Part shown: piece after piece, positions 1 through 8,079 of the stretch | How the letters are laid out: the number at the start of each line of letters is the position of its first letter | Position numbering within the stretch: position 1 is the stretch's first letter | Source: CAWJMN01 sp963844055 | GTDB lineage: Bacteria; Planctomycetota; Planctomycetia; Pirellulales; Pirellulaceae | Direction of reading: 5' to 3' | DNA: 64,000 nucleotides | Assembly (NCBI GenBank): GCA_963844055.1 | Contig: CAWJMN010000001.1 | Coordinates: forward strand, 3,658,001 to 3,722,000 | Program-made: the position numbers and the translations under genes | The notes under the pieces: model-generated | Database searches by the model: none | Told to the model about the DNA's origin: nothing | What the model saw: the letters and a program-made list of their open reading frames with translations, nothing else

Positions 1-1386
1 TAACTCGTGCACATGCCCTTCCATCAGCTTATCTACATACAGACGTGCACTCTTGCCGTCGGCAGCCACCTCAACCTTGGTAATCTTGGGCGTGGTGGCA
101 TCCACTTCCGGACTTCCGTAGTCGCCTTGGTAGATGTAGCAGTAGGTGCTCATCTTGTAGGATGCGACGTCGCCAGCCGTCTTCGGATCAACCGGATGGG
201 TAAAGGTCAGTTCAAACCCATCAGACTTCGCATGCATTTCGTGAATCTCAAAAGGAACCTTGCCTGTCCAAGTCAGCCGGTCCAGAGAATGGGGCTGTGG
301 ACCACGTGAGCCCCAACCACGATTGGTACCTCCGACAAAGACCGTTCCATCGTCGGCCATCAGAACTGATAGCGCACCGGATGAAAAACCTTGGCGGAAC
401 GGAAAGCAGGCCCCTTGGTAGTGGCCGCGCACTTGTTCCAACGAGACACGCATTAGCGTGCTATGCGACTGGTCCGTAACAAACAACTGATCCTTAAACA
501 CGCCGAACTTTCCATTGGACGTGTCGCACAAGATACCCGCGGCCGATTGCCCCATCTTGTTGTAGGGGAAGTAAACGGCAGGTGGCTCTAGCTGTGGAAT
601 CTTCTTGGCCTCGACCATCATACGGCTTTTGTTCTGTGGCTCTTTAGGCTTGTCGCCAATCGCACCACCTGCGACGTCAAACCACTTAAAGCCACCAGGA
701 TGGCCTTGAAAGCTGCCAGGCTTCAAATGCTTGAGGCTACATGCACCGTTCCAAGGCCCTTGGTTATCGGTATAGAACATGTCACCCTTGGCGTTCATCC
801 CAATTCCACCGGGCGAGCGAATTCCGCTGCAGGTAGGAATGACCTTTCCTTCGGGAGTGATTCGCAAACACCAGCCGCGATACTTGCTTTCGCTGCTGAA
901 GGAACCGGTCAGACAGAGGACGACCCAAATGTTCCCGTCTTTGTCGAACTTGGAACCAAAGGCGTATTCATGGTAGTCGCCGTTGATATCCCAACCATCG
1001 CTTACCGTTTCAAACAAGTCAGCGGTACCGTTGCCATCTTCATCTTTTAGGCGTGTTAACTCACAACGCTGTGTGGCATAGAGCCAACCATCCTTGTAGG
1101 CAATACCAAGCACCTCGTGCAAACCGCCGGCATATTGCTTGAAGTCTGGCTCTTCAGCCACAGACTTATCCATCGCATTATTAAGCAAGAAGATATCGCC
1201 GCGGCGAGTCGAAATCGCAAGCTTATTCCCGGGAAGCATCTCTAGGCCGCCAGCTTCCAGACTGATGAAGTCCGGAACGGGAATCGAGACCAACGGGTAA
1301 TAATCTTCCTCCTTGGGATCAGCCGCCACAACGAGTGAAGCTGCCATCAGCGTCAGCAGCAAGGCCCAGCAATTCATACGATTCAT
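1..1386 (-). CDS. Secreted sorbosone-dehydrogenase-like beta-propeller protein (C-terminus beyond window)
   Basis: An open frame runs from an ATG at 1386 to the left edge, giving 462 codons without a stop. The start has GGAG seven bases upstream. The first 22 or so residues are a typical signal peptide (MNRMNCWALLLTLMAASLVVAAD), so the product is exported. The body resembles the planctomycete propeller family related to PQQ/sorbosone dehydrogenases, with stretches such as GGLHEVLGIAYKDGWLYATQ and a VTDQSHSTLMRV segment. It lies 93 bp downstream of the multihaem cytochrome gene on the same strand, so the two are probably cotranscribed and may act together in periplasmic sugar or alcohol oxidation. 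That role is inferred; no substrate can be read from the sequence. Any haem motif in the missing C-terminal part cannot be judged. Confidence 0.8.
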   Translation of the reverse strand, partial: MNRMNCWALLLTLMAASLVVAADPKEEDYYPLVSIPVPDFISLEAGGLEMLPGNKLAISTRRGDIFLLNNAMDKSVAEEPDFKQYAGGLHEVLGIAYKDGWLYATQRCELTRLKDEDGNGTADLFETVSDGWDINGDYHEYAFGSKFDKDGNIWVVLCLTGSFSSESKYRGWCLRITPEGKVIPTCSGIRSPGGIGMNAKGDMFYTDNQGPWNGACSLKHLKPGSFQGHPGGFKWFDVAGGAIGDKPKEPQNKSRMMVEAKKIPQLEPPAVYFPYNKMGQSAAGILCDTSNGKFGVFKDQLFVTDQSHSTLMRVSLEQVRGHYQGACFPFRQGFSSGALSVLMADDGTVFVGGTNRGWGSRGPQPHSLDRLTWTGKVPFEIHEMHAKSDGFELTFTHPVDPKTAGDVASYKMSTYCYIYQGDYGSPEVDATTPKITKVEVAADGKSARLYVDKLMEGHVHEL

Positions 1387-1479
1387 AGGAGAACTCCACG
1401 TCTATTTTTGTTTGGTTGTATGCGAACTACAAAAGTGAAACTAACAATACGAATCGAGGCCATCATCGCACGCGATGAA

Positions 1480-4287
1480 CTACCAGTCGTATTCCAGATC
1501 CACCTGCGATTTTCCGCCTTCAAACTGAATAGGAATTCGCAACTGCTTCCCTCCCTGATCGACAATTTCAGGCTTTGCCTTTGAAACCACCTTCAGGGTC
1601 CACTTGTTATCGATCAGGAAATTTCCATTTCCCTTGTCTTCGATCGAGTTTGCCTTGATCGGCCGGAAGTAACAGACCTCTCCCGATGCAGGCTTCACTT
1701 CGGTGAACTTGAGTGTTCGCCCCATGGTGAAGATCACGCCGTCCCCCTTAGGGCTGCAGTAGTCTTCCACTGAGATCCCTTCAAGCGAGTACATAAACTG
1801 CGGCTTGCGGGCCTGCAACAGTCGATACCCCTTGAAGTGATAGCCAAGTTCACGGGCGTTACCTGTTGGCCAATCCGCACCGGCGGTCTTCAACAAAGCC
1901 AGTTCTGGATCAGCAGGCAGCTTCAGCACGTTTTCACCCAGTGGTGGCTCAAAGCCAACACCGCGCCCGGTCCAGTGACGCGACGCATCGATGAAACTGC
2001 CGTGCCACAAAAGCGCCAACCGCATTTGATTGGCGTCATACGCCAAGTTAAGCTTCTCGGCATAACCTACACCGATGGCTCGCGACCCCGCGCCTTCAAT
2101 GAAGTTGCGGTACATGATGGCGTCATCGAATGCGACGAGCTCAATCGCCCCTGTCACAAGCCCCGTTGGTAGCTGTGCCTGATCGCCCTCGTTCAGGTAT
2201 TCCCAAATCGAGCGAATCTGCAATTCCGTGCTGCCATCAAGCACTTTCACAAGCTGCGTCTGACCACCTGGCCAAGCTGCTGGCATACGTGTGCCGGGGC
2301 GATACTCTTGCGGATTGATCAGGTAGTTATGGAACCAATCGAGCTTCAATCGCTTGGTCATCGTCGTCAGGCTGAGGGCCTGAATACCGGTCGACTTTTT
2401 ATCGGCAAAGGTATGGCACTTAATGCAGGAGAGTCCTTGTCCGCCGACGAGCTTACGCCCCACTGCGTGGAACTTTTTATCTTCCGTATCCACCTTCACT
2501 TGAGGTGCCTTCTTGGCGTTGGCACTGTCGGCCTCATCAATTCGGCTGGCAAGCCCGGTCAGGTTATCCACGCCAAATCGAGGCATCCGAGTAAACATGT
2601 AAGGACGAACTTTGGTCCCTTCCTTCAGGACCTCTGCAAACCACTCAGGCTTGAGCTTGGCACCAACACCCGTTAGCGCGGGAGGAAGTCGACCTTCATC
2701 CCCCATCTCTGGCATGTTCGATTGGAAGTGAGGGTTACGCTCGTCTTCTACGCCCCCCAGCTCACCACGCTTGTGGCAAGAGATGCAGTTCAAGCGAACC
2801 AAAGTGCGTTCATTCTTGGCGGCTGCTGAAAGTGCCTCAACACCTTTTGCCACGTTGGCCAAGGCAGCCGATAGCGACTTCACCTGCACAGGGCTAAGGG
2901 CATAGTAGGGAGTTTTGCCGGGCTGAGCCGAGAGACATCCCCCCTGCCCTGCCAATTGCGAAAGTGGCTTGGCCTTGAGAGTGCTGACAATCGGACCGCC
3001 ACCCTGATTGAGCTGATGGCAAGAAGCACAACCCAATGAAACGAAGTATTCGCGTCCCTTGGCGGCCAGGTCACTCTTCACCACAAACGCATCTTCGGCT
3101 GGAACTGATTTTTCTGATTTCGGGGAAGCCAAAAGCTGGTGCAGCGGTTGCCGTGGAACATCTGGTCCTTCTACCTCCACCGTCAGTTTCTCTTCGCCGG
3201 CCGCTTCAAAGTAGTCGACCAAAAAGCTATGAAGCCCTGCAGAAAGCTTGATCTTGCCGGTCTGTACATTGTAAGGATGCACGCCGGGAACGGACACAAT
3301 GCTTTGGCCATCAATCGCCATTGCCGAACCATCGTCCGACCCCAGGTGGAACTTGTACTCTCCATCCTTGGGAACGGCGAACGTCCCATCAAAACGAAGA
3401 GCGAACTTCTCTTTTAGCGGTGTTGCTGTCTCATCGATCGTAGCGACGCTCTTCACTTCCTTCGGCGTCAGCTTGGAGAAGTCCGGCAATTGCCCAAAAT
3501 CTCCCTGATAGATCGCGACTTGCATTCCAGAGACAACTTCCAAATCCTTGAGTAGGAAGGAAGCAATGTCTTCCGCCTCGGTGCTGGAAAGTCCCGCATG
3601 CGGCATACGACCGCTAGGGCGAACTGCCAAGGGATCACTCAAAAATTGGGTAAGTCCCGCAAGGGTGTACTTGCGCGAAGGCGTACCAATCACAATCGAA
3701 GTCGCAAGTGGCTTAGGAGCAGCACCATCAGGGCGTGGATCATGACAGGCTAAACAGCCGGCCGAGTGATAGAGCACCTGACCACGACTAACCGATGCTA
3801 ACTTTGCCGGTTGATCTTGCGTGTTACCCGTGGTCGCCAAGAAGTGCGCCAGTGCCTCTGCCTTTTCCTTGCGTTCCGCTTCCGGCAATGCAGCCATCAC
3901 ATGAGGCATCGTCGTGCCGGGCTTGGTAGCCTGGGGATCTGCCAAAAACTTCATCAAATAGCGAGGACGAACCCGCGTCCCCATGGTATTGAGGACAGGC
4001 GCCGACTTCCGCACTACATGGTCTGCCAACTTGTCGTCGGCCTTGTGGCAAGAGGTGCAGTTAAGCTCACCCAGCAGCAGGTGGCCCCCCGCAACCTTGT
4101 CGCCCCCCTCTGGAGCGTACTGGCGTTCAAAGCCAATCACCTTCGGAGGGACGGCATCCGCAGCAGATAGCGATGGTCCAGCATTCCACAGGACGGCGAT
4201 AGCGAAACCCAAACTGGCAAATTGCCCAACCATTCGAAGAGTGACAGCACCCCCGAACGCGACTAAACCATTTCCACAAAAACGCAT
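1480..4287 (-). CDS. Exported multihaem c-type cytochrome with PA14 domain
   Basis: This 935-residue protein carries five CxxCH haem-c motifs: CTSCH near residue 80, CLACH near 180, then CASCH, CISCH and CIKCH in the second half. A PA14 domain, typically carbohydrate binding, lies at about 250-380 (PKDGEYKFHLGSDDGSAMAI). A hydrophobic stretch ending LSAADA near residue 45 looks like an export signal. The ATG at 4287 is chosen because GGGAG lies nine bases upstream; the TTG 18 bases earlier has no such site. The C-terminal 250 residues form a further uncharacterised extracytoplasmic domain. It is followed on its strand by the propeller protein. Planctomycetes have many large PA14/cytochrome proteins of unknown substrate; electron transfer from an extracytoplasmic oxidation is a reasonable inference. 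Confidence 0.85.
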   Translation of the reverse strand: MRFCGNGLVAFGGAVTLRMVGQFASLGFAIAVLWNAGPSLSAADAVPPKVIGFERQYAPEGGDKVAGGHLLLGELNCTSCHKADDKLADHVVRKSAPVLNTMGTRVRPRYLMKFLADPQATKPGTTMPHVMAALPEAERKEKAEALAHFLATTGNTQDQPAKLASVSRGQVLYHSAGCLACHDPRPDGAAPKPLATSIVIGTPSRKYTLAGLTQFLSDPLAVRPSGRMPHAGLSSTEAEDIASFLLKDLEVVSGMQVAIYQGDFGQLPDFSKLTPKEVKSVATIDETATPLKEKFALRFDGTFAVPKDGEYKFHLGSDDGSAMAIDGQSIVSVPGVHPYNVQTGKIKLSAGLHSFLVDYFEAAGEEKLTVEVEGPDVPRQPLHQLLASPKSEKSVPAEDAFVVKSDLAAKGREYFVSLGCASCHQLNQGGGPIVSTLKAKPLSQLAGQGGCLSAQPGKTPYYALSPVQVKSLSAALANVAKGVEALSAAAKNERTLVRLNCISCHKRGELGGVEDERNPHFQSNMPEMGDEGRLPPALTGVGAKLKPEWFAEVLKEGTKVRPYMFTRMPRFGVDNLTGLASRIDEADSANAKKAPQVKVDTEDKKFHAVGRKLVGGQGLSCIKCHTFADKKSTGIQALSLTTMTKRLKLDWFHNYLINPQEYRPGTRMPAAWPGGQTQLVKVLDGSTELQIRSIWEYLNEGDQAQLPTGLVTGAIELVAFDDAIMYRNFIEGAGSRAIGVGYAEKLNLAYDANQMRLALLWHGSFIDASRHWTGRGVGFEPPLGENVLKLPADPELALLKTAGADWPTGNARELGYHFKGYRLLQARKPQFMYSLEGISVEDYCSPKGDGVIFTMGRTLKFTEVKPASGEVCYFRPIKANSIEDKGNGNFLIDNKWTLKVVSKAKPEIVDQGGKQLRIPIQFEGGKSQVDLEYDW

Positions 4288-4476
4288 TTCGCGAAGCTCC
4301 CGCAATATGACAGTGGGTGAAGGACCCGGCAGTTTATAAAGGACGTTAAGTTATGCAAGACGCGAAGGCCGTGTGTCAACTCGGAGCAAGCAAAAAACTG
4401 GATTTTTGCCCACACAAAGGCCCTGCATGACAGGCATTTAACCATTCGCTATGGTCGAAACAGCCCAATGGATACG

Positions 4477-4515
4477 AAAAAGTCGGCCACTTTTACGAAG
4501 TGGCAACGACTTTTT
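4477..4515 (-). terminator. Probable intrinsic terminator downstream of the fwdB-like gene
   Basis: On the minus strand an inverted repeat (arms 4498-4515 and 4477-4492, with a two-base bulge) folds into a stem whose 3' arm ends in GACTTTTT. It lies about 105 bases after the fwdB-like stop, before the promoter region of the cytochrome gene, and would separate the two units. Confidence 0.6.
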
Positions 4516-4620
4516 GAGAAAGAGGCCCACCGCTAATGCGATTGGGCAAATGAAGACAGCACAGCGCCGAAGCACCAACGGCGAACCATCTTGGCAACCA
4601 CGTCACCGCTGACCCAGCCA

Positions 4621-6015
4621 CTAGCTAGGACGAAGCGAAGCTTTGTGCAGCACCGGCGGGAAAGTTTTTGCCTTGAGCTCTTTGACCCGCTTTTCAAGGG
4701 CGATCAAAATCTCGAAGTCACTCGGCAGTGGCGAATCGAAGGCTGGCCTTAACGGAATCGGAACATCATCCATCCGATAGACCGTTCCTGGCACGTTGAT
4801 ACCATAGGTCGCCACATTAAACGCAACCGTCGCATGCCGCGTGGTGGGCGTTTCTTTGGGGTCAAACGCAATATACGGAATGCTCTTCAAATGCTCGCGG
4901 GCGGGCTGCGAAAAGTTAGCCATAGGATCGCTGGCAATGATCATGGCCGCATCGGCTTCCCCACGTGCTAATACGTCGGAAGCGGTGTACTCACCAGGAT
5001 TGAACCGAGGGTAACCACGCCCTAGATTGACACCAAAGGGATAGCCCGTTCGCCAAGTAACGACATTGTCCGCACCGGTTACGTTGCCGTGACCACGGTT
5101 CGGCTTACAAACAAAACGCGTATAGCGATTCATATCTCGGGTGAGTGCCAGCAATGCTTCAATATTGGCATGCTTGCCGCGGGTCATCGTGACCCCCATC
5201 CCAAAGAAGATCACGCCAAACTTGGCCTGCTTCATTCGGTCCATCAAGTCTTGCCAAACAGAGAGAGGCTGCCCCGTTTCGGCCTCCACCTTTTGAGGAT
5301 CAAGCTCTACACCGGCAGCCAATGCTCGCAGGGTCCACAGCGCTTCAAAGTCGCAGCGCGGCTTCATCTGAATGAACACATCGGCCGCATTGACGCTTTT
5401 CGTCTTACGAACGTCGACAATCACGCAGGTACGATCCTTGCGGCCATTGGGAAGAAAAATCCCCTTGGGCATCAGGCTGTACTTCATGAAATGCCGAGGA
5501 TGGCTTTCTGCAGGATTGCTTCCCCAGAAAATGATGAGATCGCCACGGTTGCGAATCTCTCCCAAGGAAGCGGTCACTTCCCCAACACCTTGAAACGCCA
5601 TGCCCGTTGGTCCATGGCATACACTCGTCGTGGTATCCACGTTGGCACCCGCCCAGTCCGCAATGCCTACGGCAACACGCTGAGACTCGGTTGTCGTATC
5701 TGACAGGCCATACACCAGTGGATACTTGGCGTTTACCAAAATCTGTGCAGCGCGTTCCACGCCGTCTGCAACACTGGCGGGCTTCCCCTCAATGATACAG
5801 GCAGGCCGATCTTCAATCTGGTGATTGAGAAACCAAGACTTCCCGAGCACACAAGCCCGCTTTGCCTCGGTGATCTGATGCCCCTTTACGGTCAGATCGA
5901 TGTCATCGCAGACACAACCGCAGAAGGTACAGGTCGCATCCTGAATGACGCGGGTCTCTTCTGCTGCGCCATGGAGCACGTCGCTCCCTACAATATCTTT
6001 GTCCAACTTGGCCAT
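4621..6015 (-). CDS. fwdB: Formylmethanofuran dehydrogenase subunit B-like molybdo/tungstopterin protein
   Basis: This 464-residue protein matches the FwdB/FmdB/FhcB family. FwdB is the catalytic pterin subunit of the enzyme that interconverts CO2/formate and the formyl group on methanofuran in the tetrahydromethanopterin C1 pathway. The N-terminus has C29-x2-C32-x3-C36 followed by C55, the expected [4Fe-4S] ligands, and SVCHGPT contains C133 at the position of the metal-coordinating cysteine. Other family stretches are GSNPAESHPRH and IVDVRKTKS. The start at 6015 has AAAGGTG upstream. FwdD lies 205 bp upstream on the same strand; no FwdA or FwdC homologue is in the window. In methylotrophic proteobacteria the complex acts as a hydrolase. 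Whether this one is redox-active cannot be decided here, but its ligands are intact. Confidence 0.88.
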   Translation of the reverse strand: MAKLDKDIVGSDVLHGAAEETRVIQDATCTFCGCVCDDIDLTVKGHQITEAKRACVLGKSWFLNHQIEDRPACIIEGKPASVADGVERAAQILVNAKYPLVYGLSDTTTESQRVAVGIADWAGANVDTTTSVCHGPTGMAFQGVGEVTASLGEIRNRGDLIIFWGSNPAESHPRHFMKYSLMPKGIFLPNGRKDRTCVIVDVRKTKSVNAADVFIQMKPRCDFEALWTLRALAAGVELDPQKVEAETGQPLSVWQDLMDRMKQAKFGVIFFGMGVTMTRGKHANIEALLALTRDMNRYTRFVCKPNRGHGNVTGADNVVTWRTGYPFGVNLGRGYPRFNPGEYTASDVLARGEADAAMIIASDPMANFSQPAREHLKSIPYIAFDPKETPTTRHATVAFNVATYGINVPGTVYRMDDVPIPLRPAFDSPLPSDFEILIALEKRVKELKAKTFPPVLHKASLRPS

Positions 6016-6140
6016 AGAACACCTTTAGCCTAGGTGGTGCAACTTTGATCTCGCCTTGGCAAAACTTCGACGGCCATTTCCTGGCCTGCTAGGCTCTCTA
6101 ACGGAAACCTAGGAAGCATGCACGATCACCAAGCGCGACG

Positions 6141-6174
6141 GGAGGAACCTGCTTTCAGGTTAAACCATTCCTCC
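6141..6174 (-). promoter_or_regulatory. Hairpin in the fwdD-fwdB intergenic spacer
   Basis: The 205-bp gap between the two subunit genes is unusually long for an operon. It holds an inverted repeat with an inner AACCTG-CTTT-CAGGTT hairpin (6146-6161) and an outer GGAGGA/TTCCTCC stem interrupted by a one-sided bulge. No T-run follows on the minus strand, so it is not an obvious terminator. An RNA processing site, an attenuator or chance are all possible. Confidence 0.3.
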
Positions 6175-6220
6175 AGGGAACCTTCTCTTCACTGAATCCT
6201 ACTTCACATTCACCATTCTG

Positions 6221-6565
6221 TTAGCCAACCGGCTCCAGCACAACGTCAATCCCTTTACTGGTCGGCATTCCACTCCCATGAGTATCGCCTCCCATCAATC
6301 GGCTGGAAAGGTCGCCGTAAGCGATAAACAACAACCCGGGGGGCAACTCATCCCCCTTGGCCGCGACAATCGCGACCTCAATCTTGCCCCACTCGCTTGT
6401 CAGAGTGACGTTTTGACCGTCTTTGAGCCCCAAGCGGGCCATGTCAGGGGGCGAAACCTGCAAGGTCCGGGTCTCCTCCTGGTAATTTTTTCCAAATTTT
6501 CCTTCGCTAATACCTGCTCCCTGACGACTGGTGCGTCCAGGAATCAGGATAAATTGTTCCGCCAT
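6221..6565 (-). CDS. fwdD: Formylmethanofuran dehydrogenase subunit D-like molybdopterin-dinucleotide-binding protein
   Basis: This 114-residue protein resembles FwdD/FmdD, the small subunit that supplies the molydopterin-dinucleotide-binding domain completing the pterin site of FwdB. The family pattern is visible in a barrel segment (VSPPDMARLGLKDGQNVTLTSEWG) and in the C-terminal GDTHGSGMPTSKGIDV motif, where the cofactor is normally contacted. The whole protein is this single domain, as in stand-alone archaeal FwdD. It lies directly upstream of the fwdB-like gene and 68 bp downstream of the CorC-type gene on the same strand. Presence of FwdD supports a cofactor-loaded FwdB here. Confidence 0.85.
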   Translation of the reverse strand: MAEQFILIPGRTSRQGAGISEGKFGKNYQEETRTLQVSPPDMARLGLKDGQNVTLTSEWGKIEVAIVAAKGDELPPGLLFIAYGDLSSRLMGGDTHGSGMPTSKGIDVVLEPVG

Positions 6566-6633
6566 GATTTTCCTTTAGCGATCTAGCAATGACTGGGAGG
6601 AGGGACAGGAAGCCCCAATATATCCAATTGCGG

Positions 6634-7974
6634 CTATGCGTTTGTGCGAGCGGACTGGTCAAAAGGGTTGCCCAGAGGGTCAAGCAGAGCCTCCGTAATC
6701 CGTCGACGGCGAACCTTACGCACTTGGGCCCAAATTCCATCATGCGTGATCATGTCGCCTCCCTTCAAATTATCCTCGCGCCCATTATTGAGCCAATCGT
6801 TGATCGTAGTGCTGGCCGGCAAATCGCGTCCCAGATCGGCCCGCCGCAAACTCTCTCGCAACTGTCCTAACGTGACGCCGCCACCCACGACAATCTGGTT
6901 CCCCGAGGGGCTAATGTGTTTAGGCAGACGATCAAACTCATCCTGGATATCGCCAACCAGCTCTTCGAAGATATCTTCCAGCGTAATCATGCCCACGACC
7001 GTTCCACCGGCACCACGCACCAATGCCAAGTGCAAATGTTCAGCCGTCATCCTCTTCAGTGCATCGCTGAGGTTCATCTCAATGGGCAAACTGATCAGCG
7101 GACGAATGATCTCTCGCAATACGGGATTGCCCGGGTGGGTCTTGGCCAAAAGCACCATGTCCTTGAACGTGACATAGCCCACAATCGTTTGGGGATCGGC
7201 CTTGCGAACGGTTACCGGAAATCGCGTATGCAAATCCATGTGCGCGATAATTAGGTTCTCACTCAGCGGAGCATCGGCCACCAGCATGACGATGTCTTCA
7301 TCATCCATCATGATCTCGCCCACCTTGATGGCCGAGAGTCGACTCGCTTGCAAGATAATCCGCTCTTCCTGCATGCCAATCACTTGGCTTGCCCGAAGCA
7401 GATTCACTTGAGCCCGCAGTTCATGTAATCCACCTTGCGTTTCATCGGTGGGGCCTTTGAAGAACTTTTCAAACAGCGAAACAACCGCCATCGTCGCAAG
7501 TTCTAGCACCCAAACGGCCGGATAGAGCACAATGGTGCAAATCCACATGATCGGACTAAGGGTCACGCAGACAAGCTCGCTGTTCTTGATCGCGATGACC
7601 TTAGGAATTAGCTCGCCGACAACGATCGTGACTGCCGACAGAGGAAGCACTACCAGCGTCACCGCCAGCACATCGGCCCAATACGCCGACAACTTCCAGT
7701 AGCTTTCCAAAAATGGAGCCAAGGATTCTTCCGCACTGGCACCACCGGTTGCCGCAGCAATCGCACCTACCAGCGTGATCCCGAGCTGGACAACTGCCAG
7801 ACTTCGCTCGGTACGCCCCTTCATCCGAAGCGCAGCAGTGGCTCCACGACGACGATTTTCTGCCAACGTCTTCAGTCGATCCACTCGGACCGAAGCCAGA
7901 GCGATCTCATACGCGGCAAGCAGGCCGTTGAGCACCAACATGACCAAGATGGTCAATAAGACCGATAGGCTCAT
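6634..7974 (-). CDS. CorC/HlyC-family membrane protein (DUF21-CBS pair-CorC domain)
   Basis: The 446-residue product has the layout of the CNNM/CorC family. An N-terminal DUF21 membrane domain spans about residues 1-170 with four hydrophobic segments, beginning MSLSVLLTILVMLVLNG. A CBS pair covers about 210-335 (VGEIMMDDEDIVML, LALVRGAGGTVVGMITLEDI), and a C-terminal CorC_HlyC domain follows, with DEFDRLP before it. Proteins of this type are linked to Mg2+/Co2+ efflux, with the CBS pair binding adenine nucleotides. The hemolysin label often attached is historical. It lies between the aldehyde oxidoreductase and fwdD on the same strand, with gaps of 105 and 68 bp. A role in metal supply for the neighbouring enzymes is only a guess. 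Confidence 0.88.
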   Translation of the reverse strand: MSLSVLLTILVMLVLNGLLAAYEIALASVRVDRLKTLAENRRRGATAALRMKGRTERSLAVVQLGITLVGAIAAATGGASAEESLAPFLESYWKLSAYWADVLAVTLVVLPLSAVTIVVGELIPKVIAIKNSELVCVTLSPIMWICTIVLYPAVWVLELATMAVVSLFEKFFKGPTDETQGGLHELRAQVNLLRASQVIGMQEERIILQASRLSAIKVGEIMMDDEDIVMLVADAPLSENLIIAHMDLHTRFPVTVRKADPQTIVGYVTFKDMVLLAKTHPGNPVLREIIRPLISLPIEMNLSDALKRMTAEHLHLALVRGAGGTVVGMITLEDIFEELVGDIQDEFDRLPKHISPSGNQIVVGGGVTLGQLRESLRRADLGRDLPASTTINDWLNNGREDNLKGGDMITHDGIWAQVRKVRRRRITEALLDPLGNPFDQSARTNA

Positions 7975-8079
7975 AGCTGCTTAAACTGTTCTAGCGGAGA
8001 AAGAGGGTGGAGGAAAAACGTGCAGCGTCAGGCGAACACCAAACCCGCCACAAACGCAGCAAATAGCATACCAGCGATG

